Source of the DNA: Phreatobacter sp.
GTDB taxonomy: Bacteria; Pseudomonadota; Alphaproteobacteria; Rhizobiales; Phreatobacteraceae
Direction of reading: 5' to 3'
DNA: 35,387 nucleotides
Assembly: GCF_030691135.1 (NCBI RefSeq)
Contig: NZ_JAUYFA010000053.1
Span: 1-35,387, forward strand
Of this stretch, positions 1 through 7,183 are shown one piece after another (position 1 is the first letter of the stretch; every line of letters starts with the position of its first letter). The notes under the pieces were generated by a model. That model saw nothing but the letters and a program-made list of their open reading frames with translations, was not told the DNA's origin and ran no database searches. The translations under genes were made by a program, and so were the position numbers.

Positions 1-142
1 GCGCATCGCGGCGGCGCGCGAGTTCCGCATCGGCCTCGGCGAAGCGGTCGGCTGCCTCCTCGCCCACCGCCACGTCGACGCCCGCATCGCGGTAGAAGAC
101 GAGCAGCGCCTCGAGAGCATCGGGGGTGAGAGACAGGGTCAT
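1..142 (-). CDS. Uracil-DNA glycosylase-like protein, N-terminal part only
   Basis: Minus-strand reading frame that starts with ATG at 142 and runs off the left edge, so only 47 residues are visible. The start MTLSLTPDALEALLVFYRDA followed by GVDVAVGEEAADRF resembles the short N-terminal lead of alphaproteobacterial family-4 uracil-DNA glycosylases, which remove uracil from DNA. The 4Fe-4S cysteines and the active-site motifs of that family lie outside the window, so the call rests on N-terminal resemblance only. It lies downstream of the BTLCP gene on the same strand, separated by a terminator-like hairpin, so it probably has its own promoter. Confidence 0.5.
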   Translation of the reverse strand, partial: MTLSLTPDALEALLVFYRDAGVDVAVGEEAADRFAEADAELARRRDA

Positions 143-159
143 GACCCCATCATAAGCGA

Positions 160-191
160 AAGGCCGGAGCGCTGCGACCCGCTCCGGCCTT
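160..191 (-). terminator. Rho-independent-like terminator of the BTLCP gene
   Basis: Perfect 12-bp stem (160-171 with 180-191) and an 8-nt loop, 51 bp past the stop codon of the minus-strand protease gene. Read on the minus strand the stem ends in CCTT and is followed by TCGCTTATG, a modest T-rich tail. It sits between two minus-strand genes and would insulate the downstream glycosylase-like gene. Confidence 0.7.
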
Positions 192-242
192 CTGTCTCCA
201 CCCGCTGCGACCGCCGGGGAGACGGACAGAGATGAGGAAAGC

Positions 243-869
243 TCAGCGGCGCGGATTGGCCACCAGCTGCGGGCCGGCGGCACCGCCGTTCAGCGAGACC
301 CACTGGTTCGGGTCGGTCTGCGACTGGCGCTTGATGAAGCGGTAGCCGGTCTCGTGCCACAGCTTCACCTCGTTGGTGAAGTTGTCGAGGACATAGTCGC
401 CGCGGTCGGTGACGACGGTGAGGATGGCATGGCCGTCGCCGTTGAGATCGCGCACCACGGTGATCAGCATGGCCTCGCGCGGCACGCCGAGGGCGATGAG
501 ACGGCGCTTTTTCTCCAGCACCAGATCCTCGCAGTCGCCTTTGCCGGTGACCGGATAGGTCCAGTATTCCTCGACGCCGAAATGATCCATGTCGGTCACC
601 TGCTCGATCTCCCGGTTGACCTGGAGATTGACGCGGGCGAGCTGCGCGAAGGCGGCGGAGGTCAGATTGACCGAGCGTGCGGCCGGTGAGCGCGTGGCAC
701 AGTCCACCGGGTTTTCCCCGCAGAACTGAACCCAACCGATCGGCGCCGACGTGGCTGCCCCGGCCGGCAACGAAGCCAGCCGACGGGCGCCCTGCTGGGC
801 GAGGGCACCTTCGGACAGGCCGACGATGCCGAGAGCTGCGAACATAAACCAGGACGCAAAGCGAAACAT
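243..869 (-). CDS. Periplasmic transglutaminase-like cysteine peptidase (BTLCP family, LapG-related)
   Basis: Predicted 208 residues with an N-terminal signal sequence (about 1-25, ending GALAQ). The BTLCP core (Pfam family 06035, which includes the biofilm protease LapG) is visible: Cys113 in GKGDCEDL, His147 in GDGHAIL and Asp162 in VLDNF form the expected Cys-His-Asp triad. Such proteins act in the periplasm; LapG cleaves large adhesins when c-di-GMP is low. Whether this one does is inference. No LapD partner or adhesin gene lies in the window. The ATG at 869 is chosen because AGGGG lies just upstream and the signal peptide then begins MFRFASW; a TTG seven codons upstream is possible but less likely. 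Three CtrA-type sites lie 49-121 bp upstream. Confidence 0.88.
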   Translation of the reverse strand: MFRFASWFMFAALGIVGLSEGALAQQGARRLASLPAGAATSAPIGWVQFCGENPVDCATRSPAARSVNLTSAAFAQLARVNLQVNREIEQVTDMDHFGVEEYWTYPVTGKGDCEDLVLEKKRRLIALGVPREAMLITVVRDLNGDGHAILTVVTDRGDYVLDNFTNEVKLWHETGYRFIKRQSQTDPNQWVSLNGGAAGPQLVANPRR

Positions 870-917
870 GGGTGGAAACCCCTGAACCAACGATGACTGC
901 CCTGCGACCCGGGGCCA

Positions 918-932
918 TTAATCTCCTGTTAA
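918..932. promoter_or_regulatory. CtrA-type binding site 1 (TTAA-N7-TTAA)
   Basis: TTAATCTCCTGTTAA is a perfect match to the alphaproteobacterial CtrA full site TTAA-N7-TTAA. TTAA is otherwise rare in this GC-rich window. It is the site nearest the BTLCP start (869), in the usual promoter interval. Confidence 0.65.
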
Positions 933-954
933 TGATTGCGGCTCAAGTCAGATG

Positions 955-969
955 TTAAGACATCGTTAA
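955..969. promoter_or_regulatory. CtrA-type binding site 2 (TTAA-N7-TTAA)
   Basis: TTAAGACATCGTTAA is a second perfect TTAA-N7-TTAA site, followed by C as in the extended consensus TTAAC. It lies between the divergent BTLCP (start 869) and ETF-QO (start 1116) genes, and could serve either. Confidence 0.65.
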
Positions 970-975
970 CGGAGG

Positions 976-990
976 TTACCAAATGGTTAA
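976..990. promoter_or_regulatory. CtrA-type binding site 3 (one mismatch)
   Basis: TTACCAAATGGTTAA matches TTAA-N7-TTAA except for one base in the left half. It starts exactly 21 bp (about two helical turns) after site 2, and both right halves read GTTAACG, suggesting two proteins bound on the same helix face. Confidence 0.5.
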
Positions 991-1115
991 CGGGCGATGT
1001 GCCGGTGGCCGCCCCCCTCGGCCTGTCGACGCGTTGTCATCGGCCGGAAGCCGTGCTTTAGAAATCGACCAAAGTTGCATGGGGCGTCCCGGACCCCGAA
1101 TGACGAGGGATCTCA

Positions 1116-2792
1116 ATGGCCGAAGCGATGGACCTGCCCGAGCGCGAGGGCATGGACTATGACGTCGTCATCGTGGGTGCCGGCCCGGCCGGACTCTCCG
1201 CAGCCATCCGCCTCAAACAACTGGATGAAAACTGCACCGTCGTCGTGGTCGAGAAGGGGTCCGAGGTCGGAGCCCATATCCTGTCCGGCGCCGTCATCGA
1301 CCCGGCCGGCCTCGACCAGCTGCTCCCCGACTGGCGCGAGGACCCGGATCGTCCGCTGAAACAGGCGGTCACCGCCGATCGATTCTACTTCCTCGGCCCT
1401 GCCGGTGCTCTTCGCCTGCCGAATTTCGGCATGCCGAAGCTGATGAACAACCACGGCAATTTCATCGGCTCGCTGGGCAATGTGACGAAGTGGCTGGCGG
1501 CCCGTGCCGAGGCCATGGGCGTCGAGATCTATCCCGGCTTCGCCGCCGCCGAAGTGCTGTTCGACGACCAGGGCGCGGTGACCGGCGTCGCCACCGGCGA
1601 CATGGGCATCGACCGCAACGGCGAGATCACCGACCGCTTCACCCGCGGCATGGAGCTGCGCGGCAAATACACGCTCTTCGCCGAGGGCGCCCGCGGCCAC
1701 CTCACCAAGCAGCTGATCAGGCGCTTCAAGCTCGACGACGGCCGCGAGCCCGGCAAGTACGGCATCGGCCTGAAGGAGATCTGGCAGGTCAAGCCGGAGA
1801 ACCACCAGGCCGGCCTCGTCCAGCACTCCTTCGGCTGGCCGCTCGACATGAAGACCGGCGGCGGCTCCTTCCTCTATCACGCCGAGGACAACCTGGTTTA
1901 CGTCGGCTTCGTCGTTCACCTGAACTACGAGAACCCGACGCTCTCGCCCTTCGACGAGTTCCAGCGCTTCAAGCAGCACCCGATGGTCCGCCCGGTTCTG
2001 GAAGGCGGCAAGCGCATCTCCTACGGCGCCCGCGCCATCACCGAGGGCGGCTGGCAGTCGGTACCGAAGCTCTCCTTCCCGGGCGGCGCGCTGATCGGCT
2101 GTGCGGCGGGCCTCGTCAACGTGCCGCGCATCAAGGGCTCCCACAACGCCGTCCATTCCGGCATGCTGGCGGCCGAGCACCTGACCGAGGCGCTCAAAGC
2201 CGGCCGGGCCCATGACGAACTCGCCTCATACGAGGCGAGCTGGCGCTCCAGTGCCATCGGCAAGGACCTCTGGACCGTCCGCAACGTCAAGCCGCTCTGG
2301 TCGAAATTCGGCACGATCGGCGGCGTCGTCCTCGGCGGCATCGACATGTGGATCAATGCGATCTTCGGCGTCTCTCCGTTCGGCACCCTGAAGCATGGCA
2401 AGGCGGATTTCGAGACCCTGAAGCCGCTCGATCAGGTGAAGCCCATCGTCTATCCCAAGCCCGACGGCGTCATCTCCTTCGACAAACTGTCGAGCGTTTT
2501 CATCTCGAACACCAATCACGAGGAAGACCAGCCGGTCCATCTCACCCTGAAGGACGCCTCGGTCCCGATCGCCCAGAACCTGCCGAAATATGGCGAGCCG
2601 GCGCGGCTCTACTGCCCGGCGGGTGTCTATGAGGTGGTCTATGCCGACCCCGAGGCCAAGACCGACCCGAAATTCGTCATCAACGCGCAGAACTGCGTCC
2701 ACTGCAAAACCTGCGACATCAAGGACCCCGCCCAGAACATCAACTGGGTGACGCCCGAAGGTGGCGGCGGGCCAAACTATCCGGGGATGTGA
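1116..2792 (+). CDS. etf-QO: Electron transfer flavoprotein:ubiquinone oxidoreductase
   Basis: Predicted 558 residues, normal for bacterial ETF-QO. It passes electrons from reduced electron-transfer flavoprotein (fed by acyl-CoA and related dehydrogenases) to ubiquinone at the inner membrane. The FAD dinucleotide-binding motif GAGPAG is at 21-26. The C-terminal ferredoxin-like region has the four cluster cysteines: Cys500 (RLYCPAGVYE), then Cys527, Cys530 and Cys533 in CVHCKTC. The ATG at 1116 has GAGGGA 6-11 bases upstream. It is transcribed divergently from the BTLCP gene; the ETF alpha and beta subunit genes are not in the window. A palindromic repeat lies after its stop, before a convergent gene. 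Confidence 0.96.
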   Translation: MAEAMDLPEREGMDYDVVIVGAGPAGLSAAIRLKQLDENCTVVVVEKGSEVGAHILSGAVIDPAGLDQLLPDWREDPDRPLKQAVTADRFYFLGPAGALRLPNFGMPKLMNNHGNFIGSLGNVTKWLAARAEAMGVEIYPGFAAAEVLFDDQGAVTGVATGDMGIDRNGEITDRFTRGMELRGKYTLFAEGARGHLTKQLIRRFKLDDGREPGKYGIGLKEIWQVKPENHQAGLVQHSFGWPLDMKTGGGSFLYHAEDNLVYVGFVVHLNYENPTLSPFDEFQRFKQHPMVRPVLEGGKRISYGARAITEGGWQSVPKLSFPGGALIGCAAGLVNVPRIKGSHNAVHSGMLAAEHLTEALKAGRAHDELASYEASWRSSAIGKDLWTVRNVKPLWSKFGTIGGVVLGGIDMWINAIFGVSPFGTLKHGKADFETLKPLDQVKPIVYPKPDGVISFDKLSSVFISNTNHEEDQPVHLTLKDASVPIAQNLPKYGEPARLYCPAGVYEVVYADPEAKTDPKFVINAQNCVHCKTCDIKDPAQNINWVTPEGGGGPNYPGM

Positions 2793-2849
2793 GGTTGGGC
2801 CCGATGTCGCGTCCTCCGCGCACCTTCTGAGGGTGCGGGCCGCCCTCTG

Positions 2850-2940
2850 TCGTCATGGCCGGGCTTGTCCCGGCCATCCACGACTTGAACACCGCGACAC
2901 AGGAATTCGTGGATGCCCGGGACAAGCCCGGGCATGACGA
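2850..2940. repeat. Dispersed palindromic repeat, copy 1
   Basis: Two 34-nt arms (2850-2883 and 2907-2940) are inverted copies of each other with 2 mismatches, separated by 23 nt. Each arm is itself a 9-bp hairpin, ATGGCCGGG with CCCGGCCAT on the left and ATGCCCGGG with CCCGGGCAT on the right. Related copies occur at 9511-9600 and 18893-18982. It sits between the convergent ETF-QO and GFA genes. It is REP/RIP-like; a bidirectional terminator role is possible. Confidence 0.88.
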
Positions 2941-2962
2941 TGTGCGGCCGCAGAGCCTCACC

Positions 2963-3373
2963 TCACCGCGGCGGCGGGAACTTCTCGAAGGCCGGCACCC
3001 CTTCCGGGAACTGATGGAAGGGCTGCGCCTCTGACGTGTAGAACACGACCTCCGGCCCGCCGTAGACTGAGGGATCGTCCAGCCCGCCGACCTTGAGGAT
3101 CACCGCGTTCTTCCGGCGCGGCGACCGCGTCGCCAGATGCGTGCCGCAGGTGGCGCAGAACTCGCGCGTCACGGGGTTCTCGAGGTCCGGCCTGGCAAAC
3201 CGCGCCGGCTCGCCCTTGACGTAGCGGTAGCCGTCCACCGGTACCGCCATGAAGTAATTCTCGGCACCGCCGGAGATCTTCTGGCATTCTCGGCAATGGC
3301 ATTCGCCGCGAAACAGCGGCGCGCCCTCGGCCTCGTAGCGCAACGCGCCGCAATAGCATCCGCCCGTCAGCAT
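2963..3373 (-). CDS. GFA family protein (CENP-V/GFA zinc domain)
   Basis: Predicted 136 residues covering a whole GFA domain (Pfam 04828, named after glutathione-dependent formaldehyde-activating enzyme). Zinc-ligand cysteines are visible in GGCYCGALRY near the start, in ECHCRECQK (about 24-31) and in FCATCGTHLA (about 93-100). The family is usually of unknown specific function; a glutathione or aldehyde role should not be assumed. The ATG at 3373 is preceded on the minus strand by GGGAGAGGG, a good ribosome-binding site. It may be cotranscribed with the small exported protein gene upstream (94-bp gap). Confidence 0.9.
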   Translation of the reverse strand: MLTGGCYCGALRYEAEGAPLFRGECHCRECQKISGGAENYFMAVPVDGYRYVKGEPARFARPDLENPVTREFCATCGTHLATRSPRRKNAVILKVGGLDDPSVYGGPEVVFYTSEAQPFHQFPEGVPAFEKFPPPR

Positions 3374-3467
3374 GACCCTCTCCCCCGGAACCGCAGCGCG
3401 TCGCCGCGGCGCGACGAGAGGCTAAAGCGGAGCTGCGCCTCTGGCGAGGCCGGCCGATCGGCGGAGG

Positions 3468-3878
3468 TTACCCCCTCACCCGGTGCAGCGTCGTACGGTG
3501 GCCGTTGCCGCAGCGCGAGGCGATGCGATCGCGCGTCTCCAGCGTCACCGAGCACCAGGTCTCCGAGGTGCGGCTGCCGTCCGAGCAGCGGCCGCGGAAG
3601 TTCAGCCGCGAGGTGAAGCCGGTGAGCCGCCCGCGCCCCTCGGTGCCGCAGCGCCCGGCGGCCTGGGTGTTGAACAGTTCGCGGGCGACGATGGAGGCCC
3701 CACTCACCCGGATCTCGACACCGGCGCGGCCGCCCGGCTGCGAGGCCCAGAAGCCGGCGAAATCGGCTCCGCGCAGGCGCTGGCCCTGTGCCTGGCCCTG
3801 GGCGGGAGCCTGCGCCGCCGCAAGGGTCGGGATCGCGAGAAAAGCCGTCAGGGCGAGGAGAAGCGCGCGCATTGTCAT
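3468..3878 (-). CDS. Small exported protein of unknown function, four cysteines
   Basis: I do not recognise a named family. Predicted 136 residues; starts MTMRALLLALTAFLAIP, a clear signal peptide ending near LAAAQ. The mature part begins with a Gln/Ala-rich stretch (QAPAQGQAQGQ), then a compact region holding four Cys (in AGRCGT, FRGRCSD, TWCSV and SRCGN) that could form two disulfides in the periplasm. The start is uncertain: ATG ACA ATG gives two possible starts at 3878 and 3872, and the ribosome-binding site is weak. Same strand and 94 bp upstream of the GFA gene. Confidence 0.6.
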   Translation of the reverse strand: MTMRALLLALTAFLAIPTLAAAQAPAQGQAQGQRLRGADFAGFWASQPGGRAGVEIRVSGASIVARELFNTQAAGRCGTEGRGRLTGFTSRLNFRGRCSDGSRTSETWCSVTLETRDRIASRCGNGHRTTLHRVRG

Positions 3879-4119
3879 CAGTCCAGTGTGCCGCGGGGCT
3901 TGCGGCGAATCCGTGGCGCAGCCTAGCGCCAATGCCGACGGGCCGCGACGGTCCGCCGCCGATCCCCTCCAGAGCCTTCGCCCATGGGAACCGCGCGACC
4001 GTCATCGGGGTTTGACGACGGGGTGGAAGGCTCGCGGCGCTGGCCTCACCGGCGGCCGAGCCCCATCTCTGCCGGCAGGCCGCTTCGGCCCCGCCCCCCC
4101 AAGTCCGAGGAGATCTCCC

Positions 4120-4542
4120 ATGAACCGATCCGCAAGCGCCGTCTGGCACGGCACGGGCCGCGACGGCAAAGGCATGCTCACCACCCAGTCCGGCGTGCTG
4201 GACGGGACGGCCTATTCCTTCACCACCCGTTTCGAGGACGAGAAGGGGACCAATCCGGAAGAGCTCATCGCCGCGGCCCATGCCGGCTGCTTCACCATGG
4301 CGCTCGCCTTCGCCCTGCAGGCCAGGGACCTGACGCCGACCGAACTCAAGACCGAGGCCGTCGTGTCGCTCGAAAAGGACGGTGCCGGCTTCAAGGTGGC
4401 GAAATCCGCCCTGACCCTCACCGCCCATGTCCCCGGCATCTCGCAGGACGATTTCGCCGAGATCGCCAAGAGCGCCAAGGAGGGCTGCCCGATCTCGAAG
4501 CTTCTCAACGCCGAGATCACGCTCGACTGGTCCCTGGTCTGA
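4120..4542 (+). CDS. osmC: OsmC family peroxiredoxin (organic hydroperoxide reductase)
   Basis: Predicted 140 residues, full length for OsmC. The family reduces organic hydroperoxides in the cytoplasm using a reactive cysteine pair. Both are present: Cys57 in AHAGCFTMAL and Cys123 in KEGCPISK, spaced as in classical OsmC (Cys59/Cys125 in E. coli). The ATG at 4120 has GAGGAGA upstream; the frame is open further upstream but that part has no homology to the family and lacks a ribosome-binding site. It is divergent from the exported protein gene at 3468-3878 and is followed by a strong terminator, so it is probably monocistronic. Confidence 0.95.
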   Translation: MNRSASAVWHGTGRDGKGMLTTQSGVLDGTAYSFTTRFEDEKGTNPEELIAAAHAGCFTMALAFALQARDLTPTELKTEAVVSLEKDGAGFKVAKSALTLTAHVPGISQDDFAEIAKSAKEGCPISKLLNAEITLDWSLV

Positions 4543-4563
4543 CCACCGCCGGCCACGATGCTT

Positions 4564-4595
4564 GCGTCCCGGTTAACCGGACCGGGATGCTTTTT
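4564..4595 (+). terminator. Rho-independent terminator of osmC
   Basis: Stem GCGTCCCGG (4564-4572) pairs with CCGGGATGC (4582-4590) with one G-T wobble, a 9-nt loop and then TTTTT at 4591-4595. It lies 21 bp after the osmC stop. This is the clearest intrinsic terminator in the window. Confidence 0.85.
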
Positions 4596-4678
4596 CGTCA
4601 AAGGCCGCGCCGGCGTTAAGCGGGCCCTCACACCTCCTCGGCGACAATGAGGTTTGTTTCGCTCCCCAGCGAGGGTCC

Positions 4679-5437
4679 ATGGCCGACGACGTGGCAATGA
4701 ACTTCCGCAAGAATCGCGGGCGCCCTGCCGGTCGTGAGCCCGAGCAGGCGAACGGCGGCGTTTCCACACTGCTTCTGGTGGTAGGCGCCGCCGCATTCGG
4801 CTTCGCGGCCTTCGCCATCGGCTCGGGTACCATACCCCTGCCCGGCCTGCCCTCGGTCTCTGCGCTGTTGAATTCACCGGCACCGGTCGCTCCGGCCGCG
4901 ACCGCCGATGCCGGACCGCGCATCATGTCTCTCGTTCCGGGCGTGCGCGAGTCCACGACCACGACGACGGGCATGCCGCTGCTTGGCACCGCCGCAGTGT
5001 CCCTCACCTACACGCCGGTCGGGCCTGTCGTCTTCCGCAAGCGCGACGGCTATGTCGAGGTCGACGGCCCGCGCCTGATCCCGCCGCCCATCGGCCCGCG
5101 CCGCAGCGGCCAGGCCGTGCTCGACCACGCCGCGAAGCTCGCCAACGAGTTGCGCGCCCTCGCCTACACGCCCTGCGACAGCCACCTGCGCCATCTCGCC
5201 GCCGCCAACATCACGCTCTTCGTCGCCGGTTTCATGCCGCCGCGGACGGCGGTGGACCCCGGCGCTGCCGCCGATCCGGCCTTCTGGCGTCGCCCCGAGG
5301 CGAGCATCCTGCGCCGCGCGGTCGTCCCCTTGGCGGAACGCGGCGCGCTGGCCCCGGCCGATTTCGGTCTGGACCTCTCGCCCCAGGCCCGCGGACTGTT
5401 CGACGGCGTCACCATCGGCCGGATTTCCTGCAATTGA
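4679..5437 (+). CDS. Membrane-anchored protein of unknown function
   Basis: Predicted 252 residues; no family recognised. A charged N-terminus (NFRKNRGRPAGRE) is followed by one hydrophobic segment at about 29-48 (STLLLVVGAAAFGFAAFAIG), then a Pro/Ala-rich linker and a periplasmic-type domain, so a single-pass inner-membrane anchor with the bulk outside is likely. The C-terminal half includes a cysteine in TPCDSHLRHL and a terminal ISCN; a disulfide between them is possible. The ATG at 4679 has GAGGG upstream; a second ATG at codon 7 is possible. It is the first gene of a run (this gene, the 53-residue protein, glyQ, the small exported protein, glyS) on the plus strand. Confidence 0.72.
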   Translation: MADDVAMNFRKNRGRPAGREPEQANGGVSTLLLVVGAAAFGFAAFAIGSGTIPLPGLPSVSALLNSPAPVAPAATADAGPRIMSLVPGVRESTTTTTGMPLLGTAAVSLTYTPVGPVVFRKRDGYVEVDGPRLIPPPIGPRRSGQAVLDHAAKLANELRALAYTPCDSHLRHLAAANITLFVAGFMPPRTAVDPGAAADPAFWRRPEASILRRAVVPLAERGALAPADFGLDLSPQARGLFDGVTIGRISCN

Positions 5438-5522
5438 GGAATGCCACGATGGTCGCCGCGATTCTGCCTGAATCAGCCTGTGTCATACTGCATCGAATCA
5501 TCGAGGCCCGCGGGAGAGAATC

Positions 5523-5684
5523 ATGCCGCCAGTCCTGATGGGGGCCGCGGTCGCGGTCGTCATGATCGCCACCTACGTTCTCGTGCGCAGGTCCCTGCAG
5601 GCGCAGCTCAAACCTGTTCGCGCCCAGCAGCCGGGCCGCCGCCTGAGGCGCGATCCCGCCACGGGTGAATACCGCCCCTTCTGA
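5523..5684 (+). CDS. 53-residue single-pass membrane protein
   Basis: Short gene with ATG at 5523, GGGAGAGA just upstream and TGA at 5682-5684. It encodes MPPVLMGAAVAVVMIATYVL as a membrane helix, then a basic tail VRRSLQAQLKP and an ending with LRRDPATGEYRPF. The strong ribosome-binding site, GC-rich third positions and a tail of the kind seen in conserved tiny alphaproteobacterial membrane proteins (LRRDPxTGxY-type ending) support a real gene. Function unknown. It sits 85 bp after the membrane-anchored protein gene and 68 bp before glyQ. Confidence 0.7.
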   Translation: MPPVLMGAAVAVVMIATYVLVRRSLQAQLKPVRAQQPGRRLRRDPATGEYRPF

Positions 5685-5752
5685 CGGCGGTTGACCCCCT
5701 CGCACCCGGTCATTAAGGGTCGGCTCCGCTCGTCCCGACAGGCCGCACCGCG

Positions 5753-6685
5753 ATGTCCTCTGCTCACCTGCCTCCGCATATGCGGCCCGAACGTTCGTTC
5801 CAGGGCCTGATTCTGGCGCTCCAGACCTTCTGGGCGGAGAAGGGCTGCGTGATTCTCCAGCCCTATGACATGGAGGTCGGGGCCGGAACCTCCCATCCCG
5901 GCACCATGCTGCGCTCCCTTGGCCCCCGGCCCTGGAACGCCGCCTATGTCCAGCCGTCACGCCGGCCGAAGGACGGCCGCTACGGCGAGAACCCCAACCG
6001 GCTGCAGCACTACTACCAGTTCCAGGTGATCCTGAAGCCGAACCCGCCGAACCTCCAGGAGCTCTATCTCGGCTCGCTGGAGGCGATCGGCCTCGACCCG
6101 AAGCTGCACGACATCCGCTTCGTCGAGGACGACTGGGAAAACCCGACGCTGGGCGCCTGGGGCCTCGGCTGGGAATGCTGGTGCGACGGCATGGAGGTTT
6201 CGCAGTTCACTTACTTTCAGCAGGTCGCCGGCATCGAATGCGCCCCCGTCTCGGGCGAGCTCACCTACGGCCTCGAGCGCCTCGCCTGCTACCTGCAGAA
6301 TGTCGAGAGCATCATGGAGCTGAACTTCAACGGCCGCGAGGGAGCCGAGAAGGTCACTTACCGCGAGGTCTTCCTGCAGGCCGAGCAGGAGTATTCCCGC
6401 TACAATTTCGAACATGCCGACACCGCCGCCCTGTTCCGCCGCTTCGCCGAAGCCGAGACCGAATGCCGGGCACTGCTGGGCAAGGGCGAGAGCGGCGAGC
6501 GCCACCTGATGGTCCAGCCCGCCTATGACCAGTGCCTGAAGGCCGGCCACGCCTTCAACCTGCTCGACGCCCGCGGCGTCATCTCGGTCACCGAGCGGCA
6601 GAGCTATATTCTGAGGGTGCGCGAACTGGCCAAGGCCTGCGGCGCCGCCTGGTTGAAGACCGAAGCAGGTGGAGCCGCCGCATGA
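5753..6685 (+). CDS. glyQ: Glycyl-tRNA synthetase alpha subunit
   Basis: Predicted 310 residues, typical for the alpha subunit of the heterotetrameric bacterial GlyRS, which carries the class II catalytic core that adenylates glycine. Highly characteristic blocks are present: [57 protein letters not shown] and the [18 protein letters not shown] region. It overlaps the next gene by ATGA (the next ATG is at 6682, inside the glyQ stop), so the two are translationally coupled. The beta subunit glyS follows one gene later. Confidence 0.98.
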   Translation: MSSAHLPPHMRPERSFQGLILALQTFWAEKGCVILQPYDMEVGAGTSHPGTMLRSLGPRPWNAAYVQPSRRPKDGRYGENPNRLQHYYQFQVILKPNPPNLQELYLGSLEAIGLDPKLHDIRFVEDDWENPTLGAWGLGWECWCDGMEVSQFTYFQQVAGIECAPVSGELTYGLERLACYLQNVESIMELNFNGREGAEKVTYREVFLQAEQEYSRYNFEHADTAALFRRFAEAETECRALLGKGESGERHLMVQPAYDQCLKAGHAFNLLDARGVISVTERQSYILRVRELAKACGAAWLKTEAGGAAA

Positions 6686-7182
6686 TCCTGATGAACCGCC
6701 GACTGCTCGCCGCCGGCCTGGTGCTGTCGACCCTGCCCGCCATCGCCCAGCCTGCGCCGCGGCCCGCCCAGGCGCCGGCACCTGCTGATCCCGTCACGGC
6801 CCTGCGTGCCCTCTACACCAAGCCGGAACGCGCCTCGGTGAACCCCTTCCTGACGCCGCGCCTGCGACGCCTCTACACCGAGCAGCAGGCCCGCGGCCGC
6901 AGGGCGGGCGAGGTCATGTCGGGCCTCGACTTCGTTTTCGCCTGCGGCTGCCAGGACAGCGACGACGCCTACCACACACGCAACGTCTACCGCGTCGTCA
7001 GCCGCGACGAGCGCAAGGCGCAAATTGCGGTGACGCTGAAGCTCTTCGCCGACCAGCCGGAGACGCAGGTCATCACCTTCGACATGCTGAACGACAATGG
7101 CCGCTGGCTGATCGACGACGTCTCGGGAGCGAGCGGCGACATCGCCTGGGTCCTGTCGCGCCTTCTCCAGATGCGTGAGTGA
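6682..7182 (+). CDS. Small exported protein between glyQ and glyS (DUF3828-like)
   Basis: Predicted 166 residues. Starts [20 protein letters not shown] with a signal peptide ending near IAQ, followed by a Pro/Ala-rich linker and a domain with [36 protein letters not shown] and a final [11 protein letters not shown]. This pattern (early ALY, central D/QD block, closing GxWxIDDI-type strand) resembles DUF3828/YbjP-type periplasmic proteins, but the match is by eye. ATG at 6682 overlaps the glyQ stop; a second in-frame ATG (MNRRLL, 6691) is also possible. Its stop lies 1 bp before the glyS ATG. A secreted protein inside a tRNA-synthetase operon is probably just carried along for expression. Confidence 0.7.
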   Translation: MILMNRRLLAAGLVLSTLPAIAQPAPRPAQAPAPADPVTALRALYTKPERASVNPFLTPRLRRLYTEQQARGRRAGEVMSGLDFVFACGCQDSDDAYHTRNVYRVVSRDERKAQIAVTLKLFADQPETQVITFDMLNDNGRWLIDDVSGASGDIAWVLSRLLQMRE

Positions 7183-7183
7183 C

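Noticed and set aside
1113-2213. Long minus-strand open frame opposite ETF-QO
   Set aside because: It is the antisense of a strongly conserved gene; high GC at third positions keeps antisense frames open, and the protein has no signature.
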